Shown here: positions 27,038 to 36,634 of the stretch, piece after piece
Layout: every line of letters starts with the position of its first letter
Numbering within the stretch: position 1 is the first letter of the stretch
DNA from: Sulfobacillus thermotolerans
GTDB lineage: Bacteria > Bacillota > Sulfobacillia > Sulfobacillales > Sulfobacillaceae
Direction: 5' to 3'
Assembly (NCBI GenBank): GCA_002951815.1
Contig: CP019454.1
Coordinates: 3,253,204-3,317,203 of the forward strand
Length of the DNA: 64,000 nucleotides
Notes under the pieces: generated by a model
Seen by the model: the letters and a program-made list of their open reading frames with translations, nothing else
Database searches by the model: none
Told to the model about the DNA's origin: nothing
Made by a program: the position numbers and the translations under genes

Positions 27038-28375
27038 TTACTGGACTTGATTAGAAATCCCAAATTGCGCTTGGCTCTCAGCCACGGGCCAAGAGTATCC
27101 CCCCATCTGAACCAGATAATTGGCGATTGCTAGACTTGGGGCATGCGCTTTGATTAAGGAGCTCACGCCTTGGCCGATATTCACCGTATTATTGGTCCAT
27201 GTTGGAATTATGCCCAACTTTTGATAGAGTGCAGCAAATTGACCTTGCTCTTTTGCAGTCACAGGGGAATCATAAAGAGCCACACCCGAACCATCTAAGA
27301 TGGAGGAGAGGTACGCCGAATTTGTTCCTTCACCCGCAAATGTGGCCCCTGCTTCAATGGCCGCTCGCTCCTCAATATATCCGGCATAAGAGCCATTCCC
27401 CACGGCTACAGCGGGGTTAAAGCCAAGATCGCCAATAACCTGACCATTGACATGGCCGACCGTAACCGGTTCTGGGGTCAATACCGGCGGCGTCCAGTGT
27501 GGCACAGCGGGCGGATATTCTGAGATCGTGTTATTCGCGAAATTCGATACATAAATAGCCCCCGTACTACTGACGGCAATGCCTTCGGGATAATTGACAA
27601 GCTGCCCGTCAGCGAGGTTCGTCCAGGTATTGCTCCCATACGGCAATTCCTCAACCGCAGTCGTGTTGTGATTAAAGTAGGTTACAAAAATGTCGCCGGA
27701 CCCATTCACGGCCACATCATTGGGATAAATAGGCGCCGACGTCGGAGCAATGTCTTTCCACGTACTGCTGCCATTAACCAATTCCACGATACCATCTGAA
27801 CCGGTATCACTGTTATTCACCACAAACAGATCGCCCTGGGCATTAATCGCAATGCCTTGGGGCATATTGAAAGGTCCGGAAATAGTGTGCCACTCGTTGC
27901 TTCCGCTGGGGAGTTCCACGACCGTATTGTTCCCGTTATTTGCTACGTAAATGTCGCCATGACTATCGACGGCAATACCCCATGGGTTATCAAACGGTCC
28001 CGATATCGTTTTCCATGTGGTGGATCCTTGGGGTAATTCTACGACTGTATTGTTCCCCTCGTTCGTTACAAAGAGGTCTCCATTTCCATCAACTGTGACG
28101 TCAGCAGGAGACTCAAACGGTCCTGAAATCGTTTTCCATGTGGTGCTGCCGCTGGGAAGTTCTTCTACGCTTTGGCTGCCGCTGTTGACAACAAAGAGAT
28201 CTCCATGGCTGTCAACCGCCATCCCTAGAGGCCCGTTAAATGCCCCGTTATTGGTCACATTGACCCAATTAGTGGTTGCGGCATAGACATTCTTCCCGTG
28301 TTGAATCCCCATCACCGTGAGCACTGTAGCTGAAACTACGATTCCAGCTACTCGCATTGATTTCCGCATCCTCAT
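27038..28375 (-). CDS. Secreted NHL-type beta-propeller protein with a C-terminal domain
   Basis: 445 residues. A signal peptide (MRMRKSMRVAGIVVSATVLT, cleaved near AAT) leads into about six repeats of roughly 43 residues: GPLGMAVDSHGDLFVVNSGS, xxVEELPxGSxTWKTISG. This is NHL-like rather than YVTN-like. Residues ~293-445 form the same C-terminal domain as the protein at 19804-21258, beginning HWTPPVLTPEPV and ending GGYSWPVA. The two proteins thus have different propellers on a shared module. The ribosome binding site is GAGGGGTG. Probably at the cell surface. Confidence 0.85.
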   Translation of the reverse strand: MRMRKSMRVAGIVVSATVLTVMGIQHGKNVYAATTNWVNVTNNGAFNGPLGMAVDSHGDLFVVNSGSQSVEELPSGSTTWKTISGPFESPADVTVDGNGDLFVTNEGNNTVVELPQGSTTWKTISGPFDNPWGIAVDSHGDIYVANNGNNTVVELPSGSNEWHTISGPFNMPQGIAINAQGDLFVVNNSDTGSDGIVELVNGSSTWKDIAPTSAPIYPNDVAVNGSGDIFVTYFNHNTTAVEELPYGSNTWTNLADGQLVNYPEGIAVSSTGAIYVSNFANNTISEYPPAVPHWTPPVLTPEPVTVGHVNGQVIGDLGFNPAVAVGNGSYAGYIEERAAIEAGATFAGEGTNSAYLSSILDGSGVALYDSPVTAKEQGQFAALYQKLGIIPTWTNNTVNIGQGVSSLIKAHAPSLAIANYLVQMGGYSWPVAESQAQFGISNQVQ

Positions 28376-29086
28376 TCATGGCCACCCCTCATCTGAAATC
28401 GCGTAAGTCTCATGGGTTGACTCCTCAAACTGTTTTCAATAAGCCACCGGTTTCATTGACATGATGAATCAAGGCCTTTTCCACGGTAGCATAGAAGGAA
28501 AAAGGCTTCAGTATCACATTAGGTCTCACAAAACATCTTAGTGAGTAACCAGTGTCAGCTTAGTGGTCGAGGTGGGTGTCTCAGGTGACCATTCTCGCAT
28601 AAGGGGTAAGGACGGTAAGTGATCAGATCGTGGTTTGGCGGCAGCCCAATGCTAGCAATACGATCAACGATAGTGGTAGCGCCAAACCAGTATTCGGCAA
28701 TGAAGTCGGGACGGAGTGACTCGAGGGCGATCAAAGTTCTTTATCCCTAACATTGTTTATAAAGAAATACCCCAATGGGCAGTGACCATATATGCAGACA
28801 TATCAGCATTATCTGTCTCGATTCGGACCTTTAATTTAGTAGTTATGGCTGTAACGATTGGTAGGGATACATGCGATGTTTGCGCAAGTATGGGGCTATT
28901 ACTGACGTACTCGGCTCAGGGTAACAGAAGGAAACTTGAGACCATTGCTTCAGCGAGCGTTGTCGCCTCTTAGCCATCTATGATTGCGGTCAAAGTTCAT
29001 AACTTAGGATTTTGGAAATTTGCGACTTTTTAGTTGCCTTAGCTCTTTTTAGTCCGGAGCGTAGAAAGAATTCAATTCAATAGGAA
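28376..29086. other. Long intergenic stretch
   Basis: It contains the promoter side of the propeller gene. An 85-codon plus-strand frame (28716-28973) lacks a ribosome binding site and looks like chance. Confidence 0.4.
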
Positions 29087-29110
29087 GCCGCGACACGTAG
29101 AAGTCGCGGC
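29087..29110 (-). terminator. Terminator of the TPR glycosyltransferase gene
   Basis: GCCGCGAC (29087-29094) and GTCGCGGC (29103-29110) flank an 8-nt loop, followed on the minus strand by TTCCTATTGAATTG. Confidence 0.7.
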
Positions 29111-29118
29111 CATCGCAC

Positions 29119-30600
29119 TTATTTTACCGGTTTAATGCCTTGAGGGGGTAACTTAAATGGCTCTTGGAGGATCCGCTCTGCCTCTATTCGCAGGCGATTT
29201 AACTGCTGCTGTACACCAGCATGATCTGGTTTAACTCGTGCTGCTCCGGAATACTTTTGCCATGCTTCGTGCAACCGACCTTGCATTTTTAGCGCATCGG
29301 CCTCAACTACGGGCGCAAGGAACATAGGTATTTCTGGACTAAAGGAGACAAGTCCCCGATACGTCGGCGCTACTGCCTGCGCTTGCCTTGCGCTCTCAAC
29401 GGCTCTATTTATCCTCTCGTCGGCCTGCAAGAGGGCAACCTGTGCCTGCCAATACCACCCAGAGGGATGTTGAGGGTCAGAAGCAACAGCTCTTTCAGCA
29501 ACGACCCGTGCCTCATCGAGGCGCTTGAGCCGCACGAGGGCTTCACATAGTACCGCGCGCACCTCAACGATACGACCGTACGTTTTGTCATTCATTGCAT
29601 TGGCTTCTGCGCGGTATAATGCATCAACGGCCTCTTCGACCTTTCCGGAAATAAATAAATCACGTCCCAGAAATCCCCACGCTGCAGCGTTGTTCGGTTC
29701 GTCTTTTGTCCACTCCCGCAACAACCGAATGTTTCGCGCGTACTTATCGCGTTGCACCATAACATCTCGTTCGTAACCCCAATGATCCACCCGAATCCGC
29801 GCAACACCCCGTTGCATAGGTTGGGGCCCATTTAGAAAACCAATTTGTTCGTGAATCCGTCCCAACCAACTAAGTCCACGACCCAGGGGATACATTCGGG
29901 TCGTATCGTAATTGGGCTCAATTCTCTCTCCCAAATGATTGACCTGGACAAAGCGCAGTAACATGGGCGGATCCCATTTATCGTATAGCCCCGCGACAAT
30001 ACGGGGGACATGCACATCTTCTACATTGAGAAATTCATCCGCATCAACCCATAATACCCAACCTGTATCTCCAAGAACTTGATCAGCGGCTCTGCGAGCT
30101 GCACCAAAATCATTTTGCCATTCGACTTCGATGACGGTCGCACCCGCCCCTCGAGCAATCGCCACCGTATCGTCGGTCGAACCTGTATCTACAACCACAA
30201 CGTCATCGACCGCAGGTTTCAGTGCCTCAATACATCGTTGAATTTGACTGGCCTCATTTTTAGCCAAAATTGCACCCATAACGCGAACAGGTGGCACCTC
30301 TAACAACTGGCTTACCCAGGGAGTAATCGGGTCATCCTCATGTCCTCTCAGCCGTTCAAAAACACGAGGTGCCCACGCTGCCGGTGGGTCCAGTATCCAC
30401 CCACGATCGTAACAGGCCCATGCACTCCCATAGTCATCTATGTGTTCAAGTGCCTCACCAAGGAATACCCATGCCTGTGCGTCAGTAGGTACTTTCTCCA
30501 GTTGCGGCCTTATGACGTCAATGGCATCTTGCCAATGTTTAGCACGTAACGCGGTTTCTGCTAGAACACGCCATGGGCTATCGGATGTTGCTACGGACAT
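29119..30600 (-). CDS. GT2 glycosyltransferase with TPR repeats (SunS-like)
   Basis: 493 residues. Residues 10-75 are TPR-like (DAQAWVFLGEALEHIDDYGSAW). A GT2 core spans ~105-330: MGAILAKNEASQIQRCIEAL, VVVDTGSTDDTVAIA, VLWVDADEF (the DxD motif). C-terminal TPRs follow (NNAAAWGFLGRDLF; HPSGWYWQAQVALL). This architecture is common in enzymes that glycosylate peptides or surface proteins. It is encoded downstream of, and codirectional with, the probable S-layer gene, so S-layer glycosylation is a reasonable guess. The ribosome binding site is AGGAGG. Confidence 0.85.
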   Translation of the reverse strand: MSVATSDSPWRVLAETALRAKHWQDAIDVIRPQLEKVPTDAQAWVFLGEALEHIDDYGSAWACYDRGWILDPPAAWAPRVFERLRGHEDDPITPWVSQLLEVPPVRVMGAILAKNEASQIQRCIEALKPAVDDVVVVDTGSTDDTVAIARGAGATVIEVEWQNDFGAARRAADQVLGDTGWVLWVDADEFLNVEDVHVPRIVAGLYDKWDPPMLLRFVQVNHLGERIEPNYDTTRMYPLGRGLSWLGRIHEQIGFLNGPQPMQRGVARIRVDHWGYERDVMVQRDKYARNIRLLREWTKDEPNNAAAWGFLGRDLFISGKVEEAVDALYRAEANAMNDKTYGRIVEVRAVLCEALVRLKRLDEARVVAERAVASDPQHPSGWYWQAQVALLQADERINRAVESARQAQAVAPTYRGLVSFSPEIPMFLAPVVEADALKMQGRLHEAWQKYSGAARVKPDHAGVQQQLNRLRIEAERILQEPFKLPPQGIKPVK

Positions 30601-30633
30601 TACATTTCCTCCTAGAAGAGCGGGATTAAATCG

Positions 30634-30662
30634 ACGGGGCTTCCTTAGGTGGGAAGCCCCGT
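30634..30662 (-). terminator. Terminator of the S-layer-like gene
   Basis: ACGGGGCTTCC (30634-30644) pairs with GGAAGCCCCGT (30652-30662) around a 7-nt loop. It lies between the stop of the 1004-residue protein and the next gene, so most transcripts should end here. Confidence 0.8.
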
Positions 30663-30707
30663 GATTAAATCTATATCTTTATTGTAACTCTGACAATATG
30701 GTGCTCC

Positions 30708-33700
30708 TTATGGTTGTTGCATCAGAACTGGGTACACCACAGTCGGCCCGTTAGTCGTTAGCGATACCTTTGTGTTGACCACAAAGGACTGGGATGGCGC
30801 GACTGTCCACGTTCCACTGCTGTTTTCGGTAGCAATCGCCACGTATGCGGAATCCGTTGTAACGCTGTTACCGTCATACGCACCGCTGTTTACAGCCATT
30901 TCTACCGTGCTACCGCTATAGGGGCTCGTAATCGTGACACCCACGTAATCGGTGCTCGCTGCGGCACCTGTACCTGGAGTTTCGTCAAGAGCCACGTAAT
31001 ATGCGCTACCAGCAACTTCCCACACAGCTACAGTTGCTGTAGTGACAACGCCTGACGAATTGGAAATTGTCACACTAGGCTCAATAACTGGGGTGAGCAC
31101 AGTAAATTCACCCGTAGCTTGATTATAGGTTGCAAAGTCTGTAACACTCGCAGCGTAGTCTGCGGTTACAGCTTTACCGTTTACCGTTACTGCTGCAGTG
31201 TCACCACTTACGTTTCCAGCGCCCGACTCATTAGCTGCTGACATGGTCGAAGATGCCAATGGTTGCACATCGACTGTAAAGCTGACTGGCGCCACGCTCG
31301 GATCGCTCGTGTCTGTTACGGTGACGGTTGCTGTGCCGGCTGTGCCACCCACTACTTCAAACGAAACCGTCTCAGCCCCACTAATAGACAAGGTCGTTCC
31401 CGACTGAATAACTCCAGAATTTGTCGCAAGCACAACATCGCCGTTGGAAGTAGACACGTTCAGATTGTCGGTTGCCTCCGAAACACCAGCTTGGATGGCA
31501 TTTTCTTCAGTAATGGTCGCAGTAGCACTGGACAATCCCGGTAACGTCAGTGTCGTGCCTGAGTAACTGTTCGCGGTGGGTCCAACAACAGAAAGCCCCA
31601 GTTCCGCCACAGTGGCTGCAGGAGAGGTAACAGTAGCCGTTACCGCACTAGTCGGCTCGGTTAAGCTAGGCGAAATGGTCGCTGACACGGTGTAGGTTCC
31701 AGCACTCGTAGCCGCATCAACGGTGACAGACGCAGCGCCACTGGCATTGGTCAATTCCGTCAAAGTCGTAGCTCCGTTGGCAAACGTTCCACTACCGGTT
31801 ATGGTAAAGGTAACAACCGCGTTAGCATCAGCCACAGCATTGCCTACGCTGTCCTCGACTTGGGCCGTGTAGGTCGCGCTCTTACCTTCCGCAATGCTCT
31901 CCGTACCGGTAACGGCCAACTGATATGCAGGGCCCGTTACAAACATGTAGCTGGTTGACGCAGTAGTCGATAACGGCGCATTTGTGGCGACGTTTGCCAC
32001 GTCCCCACTTTCTGCAGTGAGGGTCAACGTTGCCGGAGAGGCCTGTGTTGTCGTATTGACAACAGTAAATGTCGCCGTTGTATCATTGGTAGCTACCGTA
32101 ACTGCAACGGTATCTCCTGTTTGAGGGATGAGTGTTGCGGAAGTGCCATTTACGACATATGCCATTCCGGTCGTAGCATTGTCTGTTAGATAGAAAGTTT
32201 CTGCTGACGGTGCGGTTACGGCCTGACCAGCCGCGTCCTCAAGCGTTACCGTGTACGTCGTTTCCGTCGTGCCTGAAGCCAGCGTAAAAGAGCTTGATGA
32301 GCTTACAGTGTAAGTCGTCGCGGCGCTTAGCGTTCCTGTGGTTGAGGAGACACCCAATTGAGCGGCTTGGCCTACGCCAACAGCTTCAATGGTGGTCGTA
32401 CCCGTCGCGAGATTCTGGGCGGACGCCATTATGCCAATGCTACCCGCCACATCTGGTTCACTGTATACAGTAAACGAAGCTGGAGCCCCGTCTCCAACGA
32501 ATTCAGTCGTTGAGGACGCCCCTCCCGAGAGAGTCCCGGCCCCTACAACATCAGCCGTTACCGCATAAAAGGTAGATGTGACGCCCGTTGGCAAGGGGTT
32601 GCCCGCTTGGTCGCCTAGGGTAATCGTGACGGTGTCTGATGTCGAGGTATTGTTAGGAACGGTGGAGGTTGCTGCACTAACCAACAACTCCGTAGCAACC
32701 GGGGACACGGTTGTCACCGTAACAGAACCGTAGCTCACAACACTTGCAGTCGATTCACCGGAATTCGCCACTAATCCACTTGTTGTGATGCTTTCGGAAC
32801 CAATCAATGAAGTGGATGCTGTCACCGTAACGGCTGCTGTTCCATTCGTGATGGTTAACGTCGTCGTGTCTGACCCATTCGCGAAGGTCATTCCCGACGG
32901 CGCTGTCAAGGTAACGGTTCCATTGAAATTCCCCACTGTATTGCCGTTGTTGTCCACAACCATAGCAGTAATGGTATCGCTAGCCGCGCCGTCAGCTACC
33001 AAACTGGAGGACGTTGCTGAGAGTTTAACCGCTGCTGCCTGACCAAAAGCATCAAACGTAGCCTTGGAGTACTCGGAAAAGGCCGCGGTTTGAGGAGCAT
33101 TTAAGTCCTTGGCATACAACACCGCGTGGTAATCACCAGCTAGCGCGGCGGTAACTTGGAAGGTTGGAGAGCTCTGGTAGTCTCCGCTAGCAAACCAGTT
33201 GCCATCCGGGCTTTGAATCCACAACTGGTATACCGGATCCGTCAAATTCTTGGAGCTGGCGGTAAACGTAAGGGTTGTGCCGGGCGCCACATTGGTCAAT
33301 GTCGGAGCCGTCAAGGTTGCACTCGAATCTACGTTGACGAATTGATTGCTGTTGGTGCCTTCAGAGTTGGCCGGAATCGCTTGGCCCTTGTCTTTAGCAT
33401 ACACAACCACTTCGTAACTTCCTTGTTTTAGTGGGGGCAAGGAGAAGGAATTGCTGGTTGACCAGCTGGTTGAATGCCAGTTTCCATTGACGCCCTCATA
33501 CCAGAACTGGTATAGAGGTGTACCCGTTCCACTCTGAACCGCAGTGGCCGTGAAGCTGACGGTGTTTCCAACAGCTACGGTGCCTTGTTCAGAGCTCAGA
33601 GTTACACTAACAACAGCCGGAGCAGTTGCTGCAAAGGCGCTGGCAGCAGGAATCATAGACATTAACAACATGGCTGATCCCAGCGTTAAGCTACCGGCTT

Positions 33701-33722
33701 TTCTCGAAATATTCTTTGCCAA
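30708..33722 (-). CDS. Probable S-layer or major cell-surface protein
   Basis: 1004 residues, starting at TTG 33722 behind a strong GAGGAGGG. The signal peptide is MAKNISRKAGSLTLGSAM plus a hydrophobic run, cleaved at AFA. Two domains with the motif PLYQFWYE..GNWHSTSW..EVVVYAKD and DPVYQLWIQ..GNWFASG..HAVLYAKD cover about residues 45-225. The remaining ~750 residues are Thr/Ser/Val-rich beta-sandwich repeats resembling Big-1/invasin Ig domains (VADGAASDTITAMVVDNNGN, and similar). There are no SLH motifs. Size, composition and strong translation signals suggest an S-layer or other abundant surface protein. The direct proof would be proteomics. Confidence 0.75.
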   Translation of the reverse strand: MAKNISRKAGSLTLGSAMLLMSMIPAASAFAATAPAVVSVTLSSEQGTVAVGNTVSFTATAVQSGTGTPLYQFWYEGVNGNWHSTSWSTSNSFSLPPLKQGSYEVVVYAKDKGQAIPANSEGTNSNQFVNVDSSATLTAPTLTNVAPGTTLTFTASSKNLTDPVYQLWIQSPDGNWFASGDYQSSPTFQVTAALAGDYHAVLYAKDLNAPQTAAFSEYSKATFDAFGQAAAVKLSATSSSLVADGAASDTITAMVVDNNGNTVGNFNGTVTLTAPSGMTFANGSDTTTLTITNGTAAVTVTASTSLIGSESITTSGLVANSGESTASVVSYGSVTVTTVSPVATELLVSAATSTVPNNTSTSDTVTITLGDQAGNPLPTGVTSTFYAVTADVVGAGTLSGGASSTTEFVGDGAPASFTVYSEPDVAGSIGIMASAQNLATGTTTIEAVGVGQAAQLGVSSTTGTLSAATTYTVSSSSSFTLASGTTETTYTVTLEDAAGQAVTAPSAETFYLTDNATTGMAYVVNGTSATLIPQTGDTVAVTVATNDTTATFTVVNTTTQASPATLTLTAESGDVANVATNAPLSTTASTSYMFVTGPAYQLAVTGTESIAEGKSATYTAQVEDSVGNAVADANAVVTFTITGSGTFANGATTLTELTNASGAASVTVDAATSAGTYTVSATISPSLTEPTSAVTATVTSPAATVAELGLSVVGPTANSYSGTTLTLPGLSSATATITEENAIQAGVSEATDNLNVSTSNGDVVLATNSGVIQSGTTLSISGAETVSFEVVGGTAGTATVTVTDTSDPSVAPVSFTVDVQPLASSTMSAANESGAGNVSGDTAAVTVNGKAVTADYAASVTDFATYNQATGEFTVLTPVIEPSVTISNSSGVVTTATVAVWEVAGSAYYVALDETPGTGAAASTDYVGVTITSPYSGSTVEMAVNSGAYDGNSVTTDSAYVAIATENSSGTWTVAPSQSFVVNTKVSLTTNGPTVVYPVLMQQP

Positions 33723-33798
33723 AGTTCAAAACCCTCCTCAAAATCACTCATGCATAGATCGGGTATGAAAAATCCTTAATGAGATCTCCGGAGTGTCT

Positions 33799-34008
33799 CT
33801 AAGCTTCCGGCTTTCCCGACGGTTCTTTGCTCATTCCCGGCAAACTACCGCCTACGTTGTCGAGATAATACTCCAAAGCCGCATTAACGATGGCCACCTG
33901 GCTTTGCCCGGTCTCATACGAGTGGCGCAAGAGCCGTTCTTTTAGCTCAGGAGTAAGGCGGACTTGGAATGATACGTAGGCTCGGGAACGTCCATAGAAA
34001 TTTGCCAC
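33799..34008 (-). CDS. Ribbon-helix-helix DNA-binding protein (CopG/Arc-like)
   Basis: 69 residues from GTG 34008, behind GAGGTGG. The core VSFQVRLTPELKERLLRHSYETGQSQVAIVNAALEYYL has the beta strand plus two-helix pattern of CopG/Arc repressors; the tail is Pro/Ser/Gly-rich. It lies 76 bp upstream of the S-layer-like gene in the same direction, so it could regulate or be cotranscribed with it. It could also be an orphan antitoxin-type regulator; no toxin gene is adjacent. Confidence 0.75.
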   Translation of the reverse strand: MANFYGRSRAYVSFQVRLTPELKERLLRHSYETGQSQVAIVNAALEYYLDNVGGSLPGMSKEPSGKPEA

Positions 34009-34393
34009 AACGTACCACCTCTCACCTCCTGCAACTCTCAGGCTCTGACCCGAATGCGTTGCCTTTTTAGACGCGAGGCTCGTCTTATATCGTCGGGGTG
34101 ACAGGCTCTTCCAGATTTCTGTCAGCTATGTGGCAAGGAAGTGGCCTCTATCCCCAACTCTGTTCAGTTAGGCGTTCAACAACTTATTTGTAAATCAGTG
34201 GATTCGACACCAAATTACGGTATCTTTTCCAGCTAATACTTAGCGTAACGATCTCGATGCCATACGTCAATATATCAATCAACCAATCAATAACTTTTTT
34301 ATTGAGGCACGCAAATATTTCATTCCCCTTGTCGATTGTGGTAAAATACGCAACTTTACACCCTATGCCCAAACTGGCGAGTTAAGAACGGGA
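34009..34393. other. Intergenic region
   Basis: It contains the upstream sequences of the ribbon-helix-helix gene, including a second GCAGGAGGTGAGAGG tract. A 62-codon minus-strand frame here is not convincing. Confidence 0.4.
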
Positions 34394-36634
34394 TTAAGGG
34401 CTTGGGCGTGTCCGAGCATGAAAGACCCAAGGCTTTGGTACGTCGTGCGCTTTCAGCCGCTTCCCATCTGAGATCAACGTAAATGTCACACCCAGCGACA
34501 GAGGAATTTCTTTGATTGTAAAGGGCCCTAAGGCTTGTGGAGGATTGGCCCAGGCATGAATTTTATGCTGCAAGGCATCAATCTCAAGGCCTAAGAGTGT
34601 TTGCATAAGATGAAAAGGCGCGGCGGACGCCCATGCTTGCGGTGCACACGCCTCAGGGTAAGGTACAGGAGCCACACCCTGTTCCCCGGCAAACAGTTCG
34701 GGCAGTCGGTACCAGGGAAAATGCTCAGCGGCTTGCATGAGCGCCAGAGCTAGGGTTTCAGATTCCTTAGCTGCTCCGGCCTTTAGCAGTCCCGCAGCAA
34801 TAAGACTTGTGTCATGCGGCCAGACGCTTCCGCGGTGATAGCTGTAGGGATCATAGGCACTCTGACCGGCCGCCAAGGTCCGAATTCCCCATCCCGAGAA
34901 CAGGTCGGGAGCGAGTAAGCGCTGTGCCACCGCACGCCTCTTGGTGCGTGGTACTATGCCGGCCCATAGGCATTGTCCGGGATCAGAGGTCACCGCATCC
35001 AGCAACCGGCCATTCCCGTCCACCGCCAACCCATAAAACAGCTGATCTGGCAGCCAAAAGAGCGCATCAAATTGCCTTTGCAGTTTTTTCGCTCTTTTCT
35101 CCAAGTCGCGTGCCCAGTCATCTTGTCCCTGGACGTGGTAATAATCGGCCATGGCCCGAAAGGCGCGGTATACATAGCCTTGGACCTCCGCCACTGCGAG
35201 TGGCGGGGACGCGTGCTCACCATCCGCAAAAACCATCGAATCCGCGGAGTCTTTCCATGACTGCACCGCAAGACCTTGGGCGGAGCGCGGGGTAAAACTT
35301 AGAAGTCCTAAACGGTTGCGGTCTTGAGCCCGCAGCAAATAATCCAGCGCCGCTTGGGCCGCAGGCTTCATCGTATTCATCAGCGCATCGTCACCCGTAC
35401 GCCGCCAGGTTTCTACAAGGAGAATCAAAAAAAGCGGAGTGACGTCCACAGAGCCGTAATAACGCGCAAACGGCACGTCATGAGTCCGGGCCATCTCCCC
35501 GAACCGCACTTCATGCACCATTTTCCCAAGCTCTTCCTCCCGTTCGGGGTCATCTTGGTGTCCTTGCCATGCCGCGAGCGTATGAAGAGTGTGATACGCG
35601 TAAGAGGGATTCCACGCCAACATTTGATAGGACGCAATCACCGCATCACGGCCAAAGAATGTGCCAAACCAGGGAATGCCCGCCATGGGCACCAGGCCCT
35701 GACCATAATCGGTCGCCAGCATCTGCATATCACTGCCAGCCCGGCTCATAACGTGTTGCCAGAGTTCGCGCTCAAAAGAAAACTGAGGAAAAGGGTCCGC
35801 ACCCTGCTTTCGGCCCGTGGCAATTTCCGGCACGGGATTGTGCCACGTGGTTTTCAGCACAATCTCTCCAGAAACCTCTTGCCCATCAATCATCCATTCC
35901 CACTGGCCTGCAGCATTGTTCTGGGCGGCGCGTGTTGATGCCATAGTCACCTGCCGGGCGATGCCGTCGCGTCCTTCATAGCGATACTGCGCTTGATAAG
36001 CATCTTGGTCCACCGTTTTATGCCCCACATGCCGCGGATCAGATCCGCGCAGTTCGAAGATATCGGTAAAATCTGCCGCAAAAGCCAAGGAGAGCCGCCA
36101 CGGCTCGGGCGCGCCATAATGCTGCCATGCCCAGCGGTCTTCCATGCCCTCCGGGTAAAGCTGCCATGTTCGTTCGATTACCCGCGTCATACCCGCGTGT
36201 TGAAATACATACCGGGCGCGGAGTACATCCGTTGTCACGGTCATAGCCAAAGGCGCGGGCACTTCTCCACTGATGCGCCACTGGTAGGTTGAAACCATGC
36301 GGGTATCATAGAGATAGACCCCTTGGCGCAAGGAGGATGCTTCAATGCGCCCGGCCGTAGACAGCACCGCAAAGGCCGCCCCGGCCTTTAAAACCGGCTC
36401 CCCGGGATTGGTCCGCGGCGTCTGATAAAGAGCCGGCACGCCCGTCGATTCTCTGACCTTGAGGACGGGCCGTACGCGTTCGCAGAGCACCTCTTCCCCA
36501 TGAATCCGGCAAATCAGCATCTCGGCCAAGCGCTCCCCCGCTTGCATCCCGTCATGCTCCACCGTGGTTAAAAAGCCCGCGTCAAAAGCCCCTGCTTCGC
36601 GCCCAAAACCCACAATCGACAATTGACGAGGCAC
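34394..36634 (-). CDS. Amylo-alpha-1,6-glucosidase (glycogen debranching type), reading on from LacI C-terminus
   Basis: The open frame is 746 codons. Its first ~64 residues (VPRQLSIVGFGREAG to VLKVREST) are the C-terminus of the upstream LacI-type regulator, without a stop between them. The enzyme begins near GEPVLKAGAAFAVL and has the N-terminal debranching domain (GVYLYDTRMVSTYQW), then the catalytic (alpha/alpha)6 barrel with AGIPWFGTFFGRDA, QSWKDSADSM and YHRGSVWPHDTSL. These match GDE_C-type glucosidases that release glucose from alpha-1,6 branches. GTG 36439 is a possible separate start, but its ribosome binding site is poor. It fits the alpha-glucoside cluster that follows divergently. 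Confidence 0.85.
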   Translation of the reverse strand: MPRQLSIVGFGREAGAFDAGFLTTVEHDGMQAGERLAEMLICRIHGEEVLCERVRPVLKVRESTGVPALYQTPRTNPGEPVLKAGAAFAVLSTAGRIEASSLRQGVYLYDTRMVSTYQWRISGEVPAPLAMTVTTDVLRARYVFQHAGMTRVIERTWQLYPEGMEDRWAWQHYGAPEPWRLSLAFAADFTDIFELRGSDPRHVGHKTVDQDAYQAQYRYEGRDGIARQVTMASTRAAQNNAAGQWEWMIDGQEVSGEIVLKTTWHNPVPEIATGRKQGADPFPQFSFERELWQHVMSRAGSDMQMLATDYGQGLVPMAGIPWFGTFFGRDAVIASYQMLAWNPSYAYHTLHTLAAWQGHQDDPEREEELGKMVHEVRFGEMARTHDVPFARYYGSVDVTPLFLILLVETWRRTGDDALMNTMKPAAQAALDYLLRAQDRNRLGLLSFTPRSAQGLAVQSWKDSADSMVFADGEHASPPLAVAEVQGYVYRAFRAMADYYHVQGQDDWARDLEKRAKKLQRQFDALFWLPDQLFYGLAVDGNGRLLDAVTSDPGQCLWAGIVPRTKRRAVAQRLLAPDLFSGWGIRTLAAGQSAYDPYSYHRGSVWPHDTSLIAAGLLKAGAAKESETLALALMQAAEHFPWYRLPELFAGEQGVAPVPYPEACAPQAWASAAPFHLMQTLLGLEIDALQHKIHAWANPPQALGPFTIKEIPLSLGVTFTLISDGKRLKAHDVPKPWVFHARTRPSP

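Noticed and set aside
28716..28973. 85-codon plus-strand frame upstream of the second propeller gene
   Set aside because: No ribosome binding site and no similarity to any family I know.
34009..34130. Riboswitch-like leader before the ribbon-helix-helix gene
   Set aside because: GAGCCTGAGAG-like words recalled a riboswitch, but no complete consensus core could be built.
34807..35295. 162-codon plus-strand frame opposite the glucosidase gene
   Set aside because: It is a shadow of the enzyme gene, with a composition rich in Arg, His and Pro.
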